A stretch of 64,000 nucleotides of DNA from Acidiphilium sp. (GTDB taxonomy: Bacteria > Pseudomonadota > Alphaproteobacteria > Acetobacterales > Acetobacteraceae). The position numbers were made by a program, and so were the translations under genes. The stretch lies in NCBI GenBank assembly GCA_028688905.1, contig JAQTXH010000002.1, positions 269,061-333,060 on the forward strand, written 5' to 3'. The notes beneath the pieces were generated by a model. That model did not search any database, was not told where the DNA came from, and saw nothing but the letters and a program-made list of their open reading frames with translations. The first letter of the stretch is position 1. Each line of letters begins with the position of its first letter. Of this stretch, positions 1 to 8,519 are shown one piece after another.

Positions 1-336
1 GCGGGTGTGATCGGTGTGGTTGCCCCTCAGGCCAGCGTGGCAGCGGGAACCAGGGTGACGCTGGGGGTGCGGCCCGAGCATGTATCGTTTGCCTCACGTG
101 ATCCGAAAGGGGGCGATCAGATTGGGGGCGTGGCCGATTTTGTCGAGCACCTTGGCAGCGAAACCCTGGTGTACGTCAGGCGGCCCGACGAAGGTACGAT
201 GATCGTCAAGGTGGGCGATCCTTCCGTGGTGCGGCGGGGCGATGCGGTGACGATGGTGCCTCGGGCGGATCGGGCGTTGTTATTTGGACCCGATGGGCGA
301 GCGTTGGTGCGGCGGCCCGCGCGTGGCGTAAGTTGA
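1..336 (+). CDS. Sugar ABC transporter ATP-binding protein, C-terminal part (5' end outside window)
   Basis: The reading frame is open from base 1, so only the last 111 residues are present. The stretch LGVRPEHVSF followed by a beta-rich segment (VADFVEHLGSETLVYVR) and the closing LLFGPDGRAL is the TOBE/OB-fold end of UgpC/MalK-type ATPases, which energise import of sugars or glycerol-3-phosphate and dock on two membrane permeases. The nucleotide-binding domain must lie upstream of the window. It sits 55 bp before zwf, so it probably closes a sugar-import operon feeding the Entner-Doudoroff genes. The substrate cannot be read from this piece. The family is firm; the ugpC-versus-sugar assignment is inference from the neighbourhood. 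Confidence 0.8.
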   Translation, partial: AGVIGVVAPQASVAAGTRVTLGVRPEHVSFASRDPKGGDQIGGVADFVEHLGSETLVYVRRPDEGTMIVKVGDPSVVRRGDAVTMVPRADRALLFGPDGRALVRRPARGVS

Positions 337-391
337 GTTGGGGGTGCGGGCGGCCTATATCCGTTTTGTGTACTGCGGAGTGGTTTGACCC

Positions 392-1891
392 ATGAATTTT
401 TCCAAGCCGATCATCGAGCCGTTCGACTACGTGGTATTCGGCGGCACCGGCGATCTGGCGCGGCGGAAATTGCTTCCCGCTCTGTATCACCGCGATCTCG
501 ATGGCCAACTGCCGGAGACGTCGCGGATTATCGGCTCGGCGCGGGCGGAAATGTCGCACAAGGCGTTTCAGGCGCTGGTGCAGAAGAGCCTGGAGGAATT
601 CGTCGAAGCGGAGGCTTTGGATAGAGCGGCGATCAAGCGGTTTCTGAGCCGGCTGCACTATGTATCGTGCGATGCGACGGCAGCGCGGGGCTGGGCCGAT
701 CTCGGCAAATTGTTGAACGAAGAGCCGCGCGGTGTCCGGGTGTTCTATCTGGCGACGTCGCCCGAGCTTTATGGCCCGGTTGCCGACAATATTCACACCC
801 ATAAATTGCAGACGCCGGAGACGCGGATCGTGCTGGAAAAGCCGATCGGGCATGATCTGGCCTCGGCGCGCGAGATCAACGACCGGGTGGGGGCGGTGTT
901 CGAGGAGCGGAATATTTTTCGGATCGATCACTATCTCGGCAAGGAGACCGTGCAGAATCTGCTGGTGCTGCGGTTCGCCAACTCATTGTTTGAGCCGGTG
1001 TGGCAGCATAACGGGGTCGATCACGTGCAGATCACGGTGTCCGAGACCGTGGGTGTTGAGGATCGCGGCGGTTATTACGATCATACCGGCGCGTTGCGCG
1101 ATATGATTCAGAACCATCTGATGCAGTTGTTGTGCCTGGTGGCGATGGAACCACCGGCGACGCTGGATCGCGAAGCGGTGCGCGACGAGAAGATCAAGGT
1201 TTTGAAATCGCTGGCACCGATCACCCAGAACGATATTTCGACCAAAACAGTTCGCGGGCAGTATCGCGCCGGGGCGATCAATGGCGGTCCGGTGAAATCC
1301 TATGCCGAGGAGAAGGATATTGCGGCGGGGTCGATGACCGAAACGTTCGCGGCGTTGAAGGTCGAGGTGCGGAACTGGCGCTGGGCGGGGGTGCCGTTTT
1401 ATTTGCGCAGCGGCAAGCGTTTGCCGGAGAAGGTTTCGGAGATTGTCATCCAGTTCAAACCGGTGCCTTACTGGATTTTTCCGACCGGATCGGACGCGGC
1501 TCAGCCCAATCGGTTGGTGATTCGCGTGCAGCCGAACGAGCATATCAGGCTGCATTTATGGACCAAGGAGCCGGGGCCGGGCGGGTTGCGGCTGCGTAAC
1601 GCGCCGCTGAACCTGAGTTTTGCCGATGCGTTCAAGGGCCATTTGCCGGATGCCTACGAACGGTTGCTGATGGATGTGGTGCGCGGTAACGCGACGTTAT
1701 TCATGCGGCGTGACGAGGTCGAGGCGGCGTGGGAGTGGACCGAGAGCATTCTCGATGCCTGGAAAAACTCGGGCGAGCGGCCGAAACTTTATACGGCGGG
1801 TACCTGGGGGCCATCCGAGGCGATTGCGCTGATCGTGCGCGACGGGCGGACCTGGTTCGATGAGCAGGCGGGGGATTATCCGGGGCCTTAG
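392..1891 (+). CDS. zwf: Glucose-6-phosphate 1-dehydrogenase
   Basis: Oxidises glucose-6-phosphate to 6-phosphogluconolactone with NAD(P)+ in the cytosol. The 499-residue length matches the family. The N-terminal dinucleotide motif GGTGDLARRKL is at about residues 15-25, and the substrate-binding signature RIDHYLGKE follows at about residues 177-185. The C-terminal half has the usual FYLRSGKRL segment. The ATG start has a GGAG 11 bases upstream. It leads zwf-edd-eda, so the product is fed into the Entner-Doudoroff split. No 6-phosphogluconolactonase gene lies between zwf and edd; that step must be encoded elsewhere or run spontaneously. A short hairpin repeat follows the stop codon. Confidence 0.97.
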   Translation: MNFSKPIIEPFDYVVFGGTGDLARRKLLPALYHRDLDGQLPETSRIIGSARAEMSHKAFQALVQKSLEEFVEAEALDRAAIKRFLSRLHYVSCDATAARGWADLGKLLNEEPRGVRVFYLATSPELYGPVADNIHTHKLQTPETRIVLEKPIGHDLASAREINDRVGAVFEERNIFRIDHYLGKETVQNLLVLRFANSLFEPVWQHNGVDHVQITVSETVGVEDRGGYYDHTGALRDMIQNHLMQLLCLVAMEPPATLDREAVRDEKIKVLKSLAPITQNDISTKTVRGQYRAGAINGGPVKSYAEEKDIAAGSMTETFAALKVEVRNWRWAGVPFYLRSGKRLPEKVSEIVIQFKPVPYWIFPTGSDAAQPNRLVIRVQPNEHIRLHLWTKEPGPGGLRLRNAPLNLSFADAFKGHLPDAYERLLMDVVRGNATLFMRRDEVEAAWEWTESILDAWKNSGERPKLYTAGTWGPSEAIALIVRDGRTWFDEQAGDYPGP

Positions 1892-1892
1892 T

Positions 1893-1930
1893 AGCGATAG
1901 AGCGGGTTCGTCCTTAAACGATCAGGCTCT
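1893..1930 (-). repeat. Partial copy (38 bp) of the hairpin-bearing interspersed repeat
   Basis: Read on the minus strand this starts AGAGCCTGATCGTTTA and ends in GCTCTATCGCT. It matches the first third of the full copies at 4988-5090 and 36925-37028. The ends can pair imperfectly as a stem-loop. It lies in the 74-bp gap between zwf and edd, so it could affect read-through or mRNA ends between the two genes, but that is inference. Confidence 0.7.
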
Positions 1931-1965
1931 AGTGGAAAGCTGGAAGCGAGAGCGAGGAGTAGGAC

Positions 1966-3780
1966 ATGGTTAGTGATGATATCGCGAGGGTGACCGATCG
2001 GATACGCGCGCGAAGCCATGTCGGTCGGGCGGCGTATCTGGCGAGGATCGGGGACGCCGTACGGCGCGGGGTGCATCGCAACGCGGTGGGTTGCGCCAAT
2101 CTGGCGCATGCGGTTGCCGGATGTTCGAAGCCGGATCAGGATGATTTGAAACGCGACGACAAGGCCAATATTGGTATTGTCACTTCTTTTAACGACATGT
2201 TGTCGGCACACCAGCCGTTCGAACGATTTCCCGATATCATCAAGCAGGCGGTGCGCGATGCCGGCGGCGTGGCGCAGGTGGCCGGCGGGGTGCCGGCGAT
2301 GTGCGACGGAGTGACACAAGGGCGCGAGGGGATGGAACTCTCGTTGTTTTCGCGCGACGTGATTGCGATGGCGACCGCGATTGCGCTGTCGCACGATGTG
2401 TTCGATGGCGCATTGCTGCTCGGTGTGTGCGACAAGATTGTGCCGGGGCTGGTAATTGCCGCACTTTCGTTCGGGCACCTGCCGTCGATTTTCGTGCCGG
2501 CGGGGCCGATGCCGTCAGGAATTTCGAATGGCGAGAAGTCGCGCGTCCGCCAGCTTCATGCGCAGGGCAAGGTGGGGCGCGCCGAATTGCTGGAGGCGGA
2601 GGTTGCCGCCTATCATGCGCCGGGAACCTGCACGTTTTACGGCACGGCGAATTCCAATCAGATGCTGATGGAAATCATGGGGCTGCATTTGCCGGGGGCG
2701 TCGTTCGTCAATCCGAACACGCCGCTCCGCGATGCGCTGACCGAGGCGGCGTCGCGGCGGATACTGGAAATCACCGCGCGGGGCAACGCGTTTACCCCGG
2801 CCGGGGAGATGATCGATGAGCGCGCCGTGGTGAATGGCATGGTGGGATTGTTGGCGACCGGGGGATCGACCAATCACACGATCCATCTGGTCGCGATGGC
2901 GCGGGCAGCGGGGATTCATATCAATTGGCAGGATTTTTCCGATCTGTCGGACGTGGTGCCGCTGCTGACGCGGATTTATCCGAACGGGCCGGCGGACATC
3001 AACCAGTTTCAGGCGGCGGGTGGGATGCCGGTGTTGATCGGCGCGCTGCTCGACCGCGGGTTGCTGCACGGCGACGCACGCACGGTGTGGAGCGCGGATG
3101 GTATGGCGGCGTATCGCGATCAGCCGGTGCTGGAGGCGGGCGCGGTGCGCTGGAAGACCGCACCGAAAGAAAGCGCCGACACCGACATTCTGCGTGATGC
3201 CGGCGCGCCGTTCAGCGCCGATGGCGGGTTGAAAATCATGCGCGGTAATCTGGGCGAAGCGGTGGCCAAGGTGTCGGCGGTGAAGCTGGAGCATCGGGTG
3301 GTGGAAGCGCCGGCGCTGGTGTTTCGCAGTCAGGAGGAAATGCAGGCAGCGTTCAAGGCCGGCGCATTGCACCGCGATTTCATTGCCGTGATCACCCACC
3401 AGGGGCCGATGGCGAACGGGATGCCGGAATTGCACAAGCTGACGCCGCCGCTCGGGGTTTTGCAGGATCTGGGGTTCAGGGTGGGGTTGGTGACCGATGG
3501 GCGGATGTCCGGCGCGTCGGGCAAGGTGCCGGCGGCGATCCATGTGACACCGGAGTGCGCGCGCGGGGGGGCGCTGGCGAAGATCCGCGATGGCGACATG
3601 ATCCGGCTGGATTGCACGGCGGGGGTGCTGCGGGTGTTGGCCGATCCGGTGGAGTTCGCGGCGCGGCCCCTGCCTGAGGTGGATTTGTCGGGCAATCATC
3701 ACGGGGTCGGGCGGGAGTTGTTCGGGGCGTTTCGGACTGCGGTGGCGGGGGCCGACGCCGGGGCCAGCGTGTTCGCATGA
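1966..3780 (+). CDS. edd: Phosphogluconate dehydratase
   Basis: Dehydrates 6-phosphogluconate to 2-keto-3-deoxy-6-phosphogluconate, the committing Entner-Doudoroff step. It is a 604-residue ILVD/EDD-family protein, close to the usual length. Iron-sulfur ligand segments are visible: AMCDGVTQG near residue 112, [10 protein letters not shown] near 152 and the [14 protein letters not shown] block near 225. The C-terminal [18 protein letters not shown] signature of the family is also present. The ATG is preceded by GAGGAGTAGGAC, a good ribosome-binding site. The stop overlaps the eda start (ATGA), implying translational coupling. The alternative, dihydroxy-acid dehydratase (ilvD), is a paralogue but the length and eda neighbour favour edd. 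Confidence 0.97.
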   Translation: MVSDDIARVTDRIRARSHVGRAAYLARIGDAVRRGVHRNAVGCANLAHAVAGCSKPDQDDLKRDDKANIGIVTSFNDMLSAHQPFERFPDIIKQAVRDAGGVAQVAGGVPAMCDGVTQGREGMELSLFSRDVIAMATAIALSHDVFDGALLLGVCDKIVPGLVIAALSFGHLPSIFVPAGPMPSGISNGEKSRVRQLHAQGKVGRAELLEAEVAAYHAPGTCTFYGTANSNQMLMEIMGLHLPGASFVNPNTPLRDALTEAASRRILEITARGNAFTPAGEMIDERAVVNGMVGLLATGGSTNHTIHLVAMARAAGIHINWQDFSDLSDVVPLLTRIYPNGPADINQFQAAGGMPVLIGALLDRGLLHGDARTVWSADGMAAYRDQPVLEAGAVRWKTAPKESADTDILRDAGAPFSADGGLKIMRGNLGEAVAKVSAVKLEHRVVEAPALVFRSQEEMQAAFKAGALHRDFIAVITHQGPMANGMPELHKLTPPLGVLQDLGFRVGLVTDGRMSGASGKVPAAIHVTPECARGGALAKIRDGDMIRLDCTAGVLRVLADPVEFAARPLPEVDLSGNHHGVGRELFGAFRTAVAGADAGASVFA

Positions 3781-4430
3781 TCGCGCAGGAGGGGTTAGCC
3801 GCCATGCTGGCGCTGTCGCCGGTGGTGCCGGTGCTGACCATCGATGATGCCGGGCACGCGGTGCCGTTGGCGCGGGCGTTGCTCGCGGGGGGGATTGGCG
3901 TCGTCGAGGTGACGTTGCGGACCGAAGCGGCGTTGGGGGCGATTGCGGCGATGGTGGCCGAGGTGCCCGCGATGCTGGTGGGTGCCGGAACCGTGCTGAC
4001 GGCGGATCAGTATCGCGCGGTTGAAATGGCGGGCGCGAAATTTGTGGTGTCGCCAGGGTCGAGTGCTGGCGTGCTCGATGCGGCGGCGCGGAGCAAAATT
4101 CCGTTTCTGCCGGGGGCGGCGACGCCCACCGAGGTTCTGGCGTTGCTGGAGTTGGGGTATCGGTTGCAGAAATTTTTCCCTGCCGAACCGGCGGGCGGGA
4201 TTTCCATGCTGAAGGCGATCGGGGCACCGATCGCCGAGGTGCGGTTCTGCCCTACCGGCGGCATCGGCCTCGGCAACGCGCCGGATTACCTGGCACTCGC
4301 GAATGTGATGTGTGTCGGCGGTTCGTGGTTGACGCCGGCGGAGGCGATGCGGGCGGGCGATTGGCAGCGGATTGCGGTGCTCGCGGCGGAGGCCGCGGAA
4401 CTAAATTTGCGGCGGAGGCCGCGGAACTAA
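3777..4430 (+). CDS. eda: KDPG / KHG aldolase
   Basis: Cleaves 2-keto-3-deoxy-6-phosphogluconate to pyruvate and glyceraldehyde-3-phosphate. This is a class I aldolase with a TIM barrel. The catalytic segments are present: [12 protein letters not shown] with Glu44 and Arg48, and [11 protein letters not shown] with the Schiff-base Lys132. Its ATG overlaps the edd stop by four bases. The last codons lie in a 26-bp tandem duplication: the first copy encodes EAAELNL and the second, shifted by two bases in frame, supplies RRRPRN and the stop. The native C-terminus has therefore probably been altered, though far from the active site. Confidence 0.96.
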   Translation: MIAQEGLAAMLALSPVVPVLTIDDAGHAVPLARALLAGGIGVVEVTLRTEAALGAIAAMVAEVPAMLVGAGTVLTADQYRAVEMAGAKFVVSPGSSAGVLDAAARSKIPFLPGAATPTEVLALLELGYRLQKFFPAEPAGGISMLKAIGAPIAEVRFCPTGGIGLGNAPDYLALANVMCVGGSWLTPAEAMRAGDWQRIAVLAAEAAELNLRRRPRN

Positions 4431-4450
4431 ATCTACGGCGGAGGCCGCGC
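4383..4450 (+). repeat. 26-bp tandem repeat, about 2.6 copies, spanning the eda stop
   Basis: Two near-identical 26-base units (4383-4408 and 4409-4434, differing at one base) are followed by a partial third that diverges after about 15 bases. Each begins with a form of GCGGCGGAGGCCGCG. Because 26 is not a multiple of three, the duplication moves the reading frame and creates the present eda stop at 4428-4430. It looks like a slippage or short-duplication product. Confidence 0.85.
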
Positions 4451-4560
4451 ATTGAAACGGCTGGGACGCCGGTCCATGTCTTCCCGGTCGGCGAATCATG
4501 AGGCGGCGCTCGACGGTGGTGATACATCGAGAGCATGAGATTGATGAGCGGAGATTGGGA

Positions 4561-4989
4561 ATGACGCTGGGGCCGGGACCGACGCGCTGGCAACGCAAAC
4601 CGCCGGAGGGGAAAACGCCGGTGTTCGCCATGCCGGGCTGGGGTACGGCGCTGAGCCGGGGGCTGCGCATGCGGTGCCCGGCGTGTGGCGAGGCTTCGGC
4701 GTTTACCGGCTGGTTCAACATCCGGGCGCGCTGCCCGAAGTGCGACGCGCCGCTGGGCCAGGTGCCGTGCGATACGCTGCCGCCCTATCTGACCATTATT
4801 ATCGGGTTGACGGTGATCGGGGCGGGGCTGTTATTGGCCGATCGTCACGGGCATCTGGACTATCGGACGTCGCTGATCGTGTTCATTCCGCTGGCGATCG
4901 TGTTGCAGCTTGTGGTGCAGCGGCCGGTCAAGGGGCTGGTGCTGGCGGCGATGATGAAGCTGGACATCATCCGCCCGCCGGCGGTTTAG
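4561..4989 (+). CDS. DUF983 family membrane protein with zinc ribbon
   Basis: A 142-residue protein. An N-terminal cytosolic part carries two CxxC pairs (MRCPACGEASAF and RCPKCDAPLG), the zinc-ribbon pattern of the DUF983 family. Two membrane segments follow (PYLTIIIGLTVIGAGLLLA and LIVFIPLAIVLQLVV). The function of the family is not established; members are common in alphaproteobacteria. The ATG at 4561 is preferred over the in-frame ATG at 4498 because GGAG lies six bases upstream of it and family members begin close to this point. A hairpin repeat starts at its stop codon. Confidence 0.85.
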   Translation: MTLGPGPTRWQRKPPEGKTPVFAMPGWGTALSRGLRMRCPACGEASAFTGWFNIRARCPKCDAPLGQVPCDTLPPYLTIIIGLTVIGAGLLLADRHGHLDYRTSLIVFIPLAIVLQLVVQRPVKGLVLAAMMKLDIIRPPAV

Positions 4990-5090
4990 AGCCTGATCGT
5001 TTACGGACGAACAGGCTCTACCGCTGTTTTTGCGAGCAATTTCATTGTATTCGGTTGCCGCAAGGCGTCAACCTCAAGCAGTATTGCTCT
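4988..5090 (+). repeat. Interspersed repeat, full copy (about 103 bp) with strong hairpin
   Basis: It starts AGAGCCTGATCG and ends GTATTGCTCT. The first 32 bases fold into a stem: AGAGCCTG (4988-4995) pairs with CAGGCTCT (5012-5019), and inside it TCGT pairs with ACGA. The right part contains GCGAGCAATTTCATTG. A second full copy lies inverted at 36925-37028 and a partial one at 1893-1930. The termini AGAGC/GCTCT are inverted, as in small non-autonomous elements, but no target duplication was confirmed. It sits exactly between convergent genes and could act as a bidirectional terminator. Confidence 0.85.
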
Positions 5091-5099
5091 GGCCTCGGT

Positions 5100-6383
5100 T
5101 CATCTGAAAAACAGAAAGGTTTCCAGGATGAACAGCGGCAGCAACACCGCTCCGGCGGCGAGCATATAGGTGAAAAAGCCTGGCATGCGAACGCCGCGCC
5201 GGGCGGCGATGGCGCGGATCATCAGGTTGGGGGCATTGCCCAGGTAGGTGAGCGCGCCGAAAAACACCGCGCCGCTGGAAAACGCGGTGAGCAGCGTCGC
5301 GGGCGGGGCGATCAGAGGTGCTGCGCTGCCGCCGGCGGCTTCGAAGAACATCAGATAGGTGGGGGCGCTGTCGAGAAACGCCGAGGACAACCCGGCACCC
5401 CAGAACCAGACCGTGGCATCGTGCGGCAGGCCGGCTCTGGCGAGTTGGTGCAGGACCGGCGGGATTGTCGCGAAGATCGCGAAGAACAGGATGCTGATTT
5501 CACGCATCGGTGCCCAGGCGAACTGGTTATGGGCGCGGATGGATGGCGGGGTGAAATGTTCCGAACCGGCGACGGTTGCGAAAGCGAGGAGGGTGATGGC
5601 GATCTGCCCGGCGGGAAGTTTGGCCGGGCCGAGGGCGATGTCTGCTCCAGGCAGGAGGCCCGATGCGGTGAGAGCGGCAATAAAAATGATCAGCAAGGCG
5701 ATGTTGATGCCGCCCCGGAGTTTGAAGCCCTTGCGCTTTGGTACAGGTTCGCGCCGCGCGAGGTGACGGTCGGCAAGGTAGGTCAGGAGCAAAACCGGGG
5801 CGACAACGACCAGGGTGGGAGTCGCGAGGTGGAGGGTGGGCCAGAAAAATGGCACGCCGCGCAAAAAGCCGATCAGCAGGGGCGGATCGCCCAGCGGGCT
5901 GAGCGCGCCGCCGGCATTGGCCACCAGGATGATGAAGGCGAGGATCAGATGTCGGCGCTCGGGGCGGCTACCGTTGGACGCGAGCAGGGGGTGGATCAGC
6001 AGCAGGGAGGCACCGATCGTGCCCATGATGCCGGCGAGCAGCGTGCCGATGGTCAGGAGCAGGAGATTTCCCGCCGGACGTCCCCACGGGCCACCCGCGA
6101 GCAGAATGCCGCCGCCGAGGGTGTACAGCGCCATCAGCACGGCGATAAAGGGGAGGAAATCGGCCAGTGTCGCCGACCATAACATCGCCAGGGCATTGCC
6201 GGGGCCGGTGGCCACGGCGGTGATGATCACCCCGAGCACCACGAACCCCAGGCTGATCCGCGCCATGTTGCGATGCCAGAAGCGAGGGGCAAGGCCAGGG
6301 AGCAGGGCGAAGCTCAGCAGCGTTCCAAAAAAGGGCAGCATCGCAGGTGCGCCGGAGGCAAGGCTGGGGGCAAAAAGTGTCAT
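5100..6383 (-). CDS. Sodium:proton antiporter-like / citrate-transporter-superfamily membrane protein
   Basis: A 427-residue protein that is hydrophobic almost throughout, with about ten or eleven membrane segments. The block MGTIGASLLLIHPLL followed by ANAGGALSPLGDPPLL is the conserved reentrant-loop region of NhaD/ArsB/CitM-type (IT superfamily) ion transporters. A second related block, TYLGNAPNLMIRAIA, occurs near residue 385, matching the inverted-repeat architecture of these carriers. Similar proteins are annotated as sodium:proton antiporters, but ion and substrate cannot be read from sequence. It is transcribed against the DUF983 gene, from which it is separated by the repeat at 4988-5090, and divergently from coxG. 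The start ATG at 6383 is the longest option and gives an immediate membrane segment. Confidence 0.85.
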   Translation of the reverse strand: MTLFAPSLASGAPAMLPFFGTLLSFALLPGLAPRFWHRNMARISLGFVVLGVIITAVATGPGNALAMLWSATLADFLPFIAVLMALYTLGGGILLAGGPWGRPAGNLLLLTIGTLLAGIMGTIGASLLLIHPLLASNGSRPERRHLILAFIILVANAGGALSPLGDPPLLIGFLRGVPFFWPTLHLATPTLVVVAPVLLLTYLADRHLARREPVPKRKGFKLRGGINIALLIIFIAALTASGLLPGADIALGPAKLPAGQIAITLLAFATVAGSEHFTPPSIRAHNQFAWAPMREISILFFAIFATIPPVLHQLARAGLPHDATVWFWGAGLSSAFLDSAPTYLMFFEAAGGSAAPLIAPPATLLTAFSSGAVFFGALTYLGNAPNLMIRAIAARRGVRMPGFFTYMLAAGAVLLPLFILETFLFFR

Positions 6384-6495
6384 TGTCGGGCGATCATGCG
6401 GCGCGGCGGCGCGGCGCGGTGACGATTTGCGCGCGCGGCGGCCTCAAACTAAAGATGCCCCCGACGCAATCGAGATGCAGAGGAGATCGCGCCCG

Positions 6496-7134
6496 ATGGA
6501 CATGTCTGGAGACCGGCTGATCACCGCACCTCGCGCGGTCGTCTGGGCTGCGTTGAACGACCCGGCGGTGCTGCGGGCCTGCATTCCTGGCTGTGATTCC
6601 ATTGAAAAACTCTCCGACACCGAGATGACCGCAATCGTGAACGCCAAGATCGGGCCGATCGACGCGCGGTTCAACGGCGCGGTGACACTGGCCGATCTCG
6701 ACCCGCCCTATTCATACACGATTTCGGGAGAAGGTCAGGGCGGCGTTGCGGGATTCGCCAAAGGCAGCGCCAAGATACGGCTTGAGGAGGTTGAGGGCGG
6801 TACCACGTTGCACTATGCGGGTAATGCTCAGGTTGGCGGCAAGATGGCGCAGCTTGGTGCCCGGCTGATCGATTCGGTCGCGAAATCCTACGCCGAAATT
6901 TTTTTTATCAAGTTTTCCGAACAGGTGGCCCCCGCGATGGTGGCACCGCAACCCCACGAAGAGGACATTATGGACGATCACGCCCACACCCACCCGCCGG
7001 CCCCTAAGGCTCACGATGCCCATGCGTACGATCCCAGCAACCCGGTGTTTGCCGGCCTGCCGATCGGCATATGGATACCGTTGATTATTTCCGTTGTCGT
7101 TGTAGCGATCGTGCTGGCTAAATTCATCGGATGA
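6496..7134 (+). CDS. Carbon monoxide dehydrogenase subunit G family (CoxG/SRPBCC) protein
   Basis: A 212-residue protein. Residues 1-150 form a START/SRPBCC fold of the CoxG family, recognised by MDMSGDRLITAPRAVVWAAL, the LRACIPGCDSIEKL block and the closing QLGARLIDSVAKSYAEIFF. A low-complexity linker rich in His, Pro and Ala (DDHAHTHPPAPKAHDAHAYD) leads to one C-terminal membrane anchor (IPLIISVVVVAIVLAKFI). In carboxydotrophs CoxG is proposed to anchor or recruit CO dehydrogenase at the membrane. The ATG at 6496 has AGGAGA about ten bases upstream. It overlaps the next reading frame by ATGA. No CoxM/S/L enzyme subunits are in this window. Confidence 0.88.
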   Translation: MDMSGDRLITAPRAVVWAALNDPAVLRACIPGCDSIEKLSDTEMTAIVNAKIGPIDARFNGAVTLADLDPPYSYTISGEGQGGVAGFAKGSAKIRLEEVEGGTTLHYAGNAQVGGKMAQLGARLIDSVAKSYAEIFFIKFSEQVAPAMVAPQPHEEDIMDDHAHTHPPAPKAHDAHAYDPSNPVFAGLPIGIWIPLIISVVVVAIVLAKFIG

Positions 7135-7391
7135 ACCCGGCGGCGCTGCCGGGTTCGGTCGCCGAAACCGCAGCGTTGCTTGCGCGTGGCAACGACATCG
7201 CCGATCGCGATCTTGTGACCAGCGTGCGCGGTCCGATCGCGGCATTTTCGTCTGCGGCACCGCCGCGTTTGCAGGCGGCTTTGGCACGGAAGGGACGGGG
7301 ATGGGCGGGATTGGTGGTGACGCCGACGATATTTTACAAATCGCGGCCGATTGGCAGGCGGCGGGCGAGGCGGTGGCCATTGCGACGGTGA
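7131..7391 (+). pseudogene. Probable remnant of a CoxD-type MoxR ATPase gene
   Basis: The frame starts in an ATGA overlap with coxG, the position coxD normally occupies. Its first 35 residues (VAETAALLARGNDIADRDL and onward) resemble the N-terminus of CoxD/MoxR AAA+ ATPases, which continues into a Walker A loop in intact genes. Here that loop is missing and the frame runs into the start of the XdhC gene in another frame. I read this as a large internal deletion that removed nearly all of coxD and possibly coxE. The identification rests on a short stretch plus position and is tentative. Confidence 0.4.
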
Positions 7392-7633
7392 CCGCCACCT
7401 GGGGCAGTTCTCCCCAGCGGCCCGGTAGCCGGATGGCGGTGACCCGATCGGGGAAAATCGCGGGATCGGTCTCAGGCGGTTGTATCGAGACGGCGGTCGC
7501 AACGGCGGCGCAGCGCTGCATCGAGACCGGCGCGCCGCAGCTGCTCGATTTTGGTGTGACCGATGAGCGGGCGCGCGAGGTTGGTCTGGTGTGCGGCGGC
7601 AAGGTTTCGGTGTTCGTGGAAAAACTGATGTGA
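7301..7633 (+). CDS. XdhC/CoxI family protein, N-terminal-domain gene
   Basis: A 110-residue protein equal to the XdhC_CoxI domain. Recognisable segments are VAIATVTATWGSSPQRPGSRM, GKIAGSVSGGCIETAV and the ending EVGLVCGGKVSVFVE. XdhC-type proteins bind molybdenum cofactor, support its sulfuration and insert it into xanthine-dehydrogenase-family enzymes. The Cys of SGGCIE is conserved. The Rossmann domain is encoded by a separate overlapping gene (7630-8325), a split arrangement known in several proteobacteria. The upstream GGGACGGGG acts as a ribosome-binding site. Confidence 0.88.
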   Translation: MGGIGGDADDILQIAADWQAAGEAVAIATVTATWGSSPQRPGSRMAVTRSGKIAGSVSGGCIETAVATAAQRCIETGAPQLLDFGVTDERAREVGLVCGGKVSVFVEKLM

Positions 7634-8325
7634 AGCTTGAGCATCTGGCAGCATTGCGGACGGCGGCGGCGCAGCGCCATCCGGTGGCGTACGCGACGCG
7701 GCTGCCGGATGGCGAGGCGTTTGTACTGCCCGATGCGGCCGCACCCGAAGCCCTGGTCGCCGAGGCAGCGACGATGTTGGCGGCGAATAGGACTGGCGTC
7801 CTGTTGATAGGAGCTGAATCCTGGTTCATCGAGGCACGTAACCCGGCACCGCGCGCGATAATTATTGGTGCCGTGCATATTGCGCAAAGTCTGGCACCGC
7901 TCCTGGCCTCGCTGGGGTTTGCGGTGGTTGTGGTGGACCCGCGCCGGGCCTTTACGTCGGCGGAGCGGTTTCCGGGAATCGCAACTCAAACCGACTGGCC
8001 CGATGATGCCCTGGCCGGGTTGGCACCGGACAGAGAAACCGCAGTGATCACGCTGTCGCATGACCCCAGGCTGGACGATCCGGCGTTGATCCGGGCCTTG
8101 GCGTCGGATGCGTTTTATATCGGGGCGTTGGGATCGCGTAAAACTCACGCGGCGCGGGTGGAACGGTTGGGTGCGGCCGGCATGGCGGGAACGGCGATGG
8201 CACGGATTTGTGGGCCGGTCGGGCTGGATATCGGGGCGGTCAGTGCGCCGGAGATCGCGCTGTCGATCGCGGCACAACTGGTGGCGGCGCGACGGGGTAA
8301 GCTGCGCGTTGAGTGCCCGGCATGA
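7630..8325 (+). CDS. XdhC/CoxF family protein, Rossmann-domain gene
   Basis: A 231-residue partner of the preceding gene. It starts at a GTG that overlaps the upstream stop (ATGTGA), so translation is probably coupled. After a variable N-terminal 85 residues comes a Rossmann fold (APRAIIIGAVHIAQSLAPLL). The XdhC C-terminal signature follows: AVITLSHDPRLDDPALIRAL, FYIGALGSRKTHAARVERL and ARICGPVGLDIGAVSAPEIALSI (two contiguous segments of the last). With 7301-7633 it makes a complete XdhC. Its role would be cofactor delivery to a molybdenum hydroxylase that is not encoded here. Confidence 0.9.
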   Translation: MKLEHLAALRTAAAQRHPVAYATRLPDGEAFVLPDAAAPEALVAEAATMLAANRTGVLLIGAESWFIEARNPAPRAIIIGAVHIAQSLAPLLASLGFAVVVVDPRRAFTSAERFPGIATQTDWPDDALAGLAPDRETAVITLSHDPRLDDPALIRALASDAFYIGALGSRKTHAARVERLGAAGMAGTAMARICGPVGLDIGAVSAPEIALSIAAQLVAARRGKLRVECPA

Positions 8326-8519
8326 CACTCCGGGTTGCCGCGGTGGTGCTGACAGCCGGGCGATTGTCGCGATCGTCGCGGTCGGCTTCGGTGAATAAAT
8401 TGGTGGTGCGGCTGAAGGATGGGCGGTCTCTGGTCGCGGACGTGACGATGGATCACGACGGTATTCCGCATGATTTTGATGCGGAGCCAGCGTTTGCGGT
8501 CCTGAAGGATTTTGCATGA
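8322..8519 (+). pseudogene. MocA-like molybdenum cofactor cytidylyltransferase stub
   Basis: Sixty-five codons starting in an ATGA overlap with the XdhC gene. The N-terminus MTLRVAAVVLTAGRLSRS then NKLVVRLKDGRSLVADV matches the nucleotide-binding start of MocA (normally VVLAAGxSxRxG, NKL and DGxPLV), including order and spacing. The rest of the roughly 200-residue enzyme is absent: the frame ends after an unrelated LKDFA. The signature is already degenerate (TAGRLSRSSRSA). I take it as the 5' remnant of a truncated gene, though the short frame is still open and coupled to the next gene. Confidence 0.55.

Noticed and set aside
2515-4227. 570-residue minus-strand open frame opposite edd/eda
   Set aside because: It is a Pro/Arg-rich shadow; edd and eda are certain on the other strand.
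5815-6495. Long in-frame extension of coxG on the plus strand
   Set aside because: It is the antisense shadow of the antiporter gene; the CoxG fold starts at 6496 with a ribosome-binding site.
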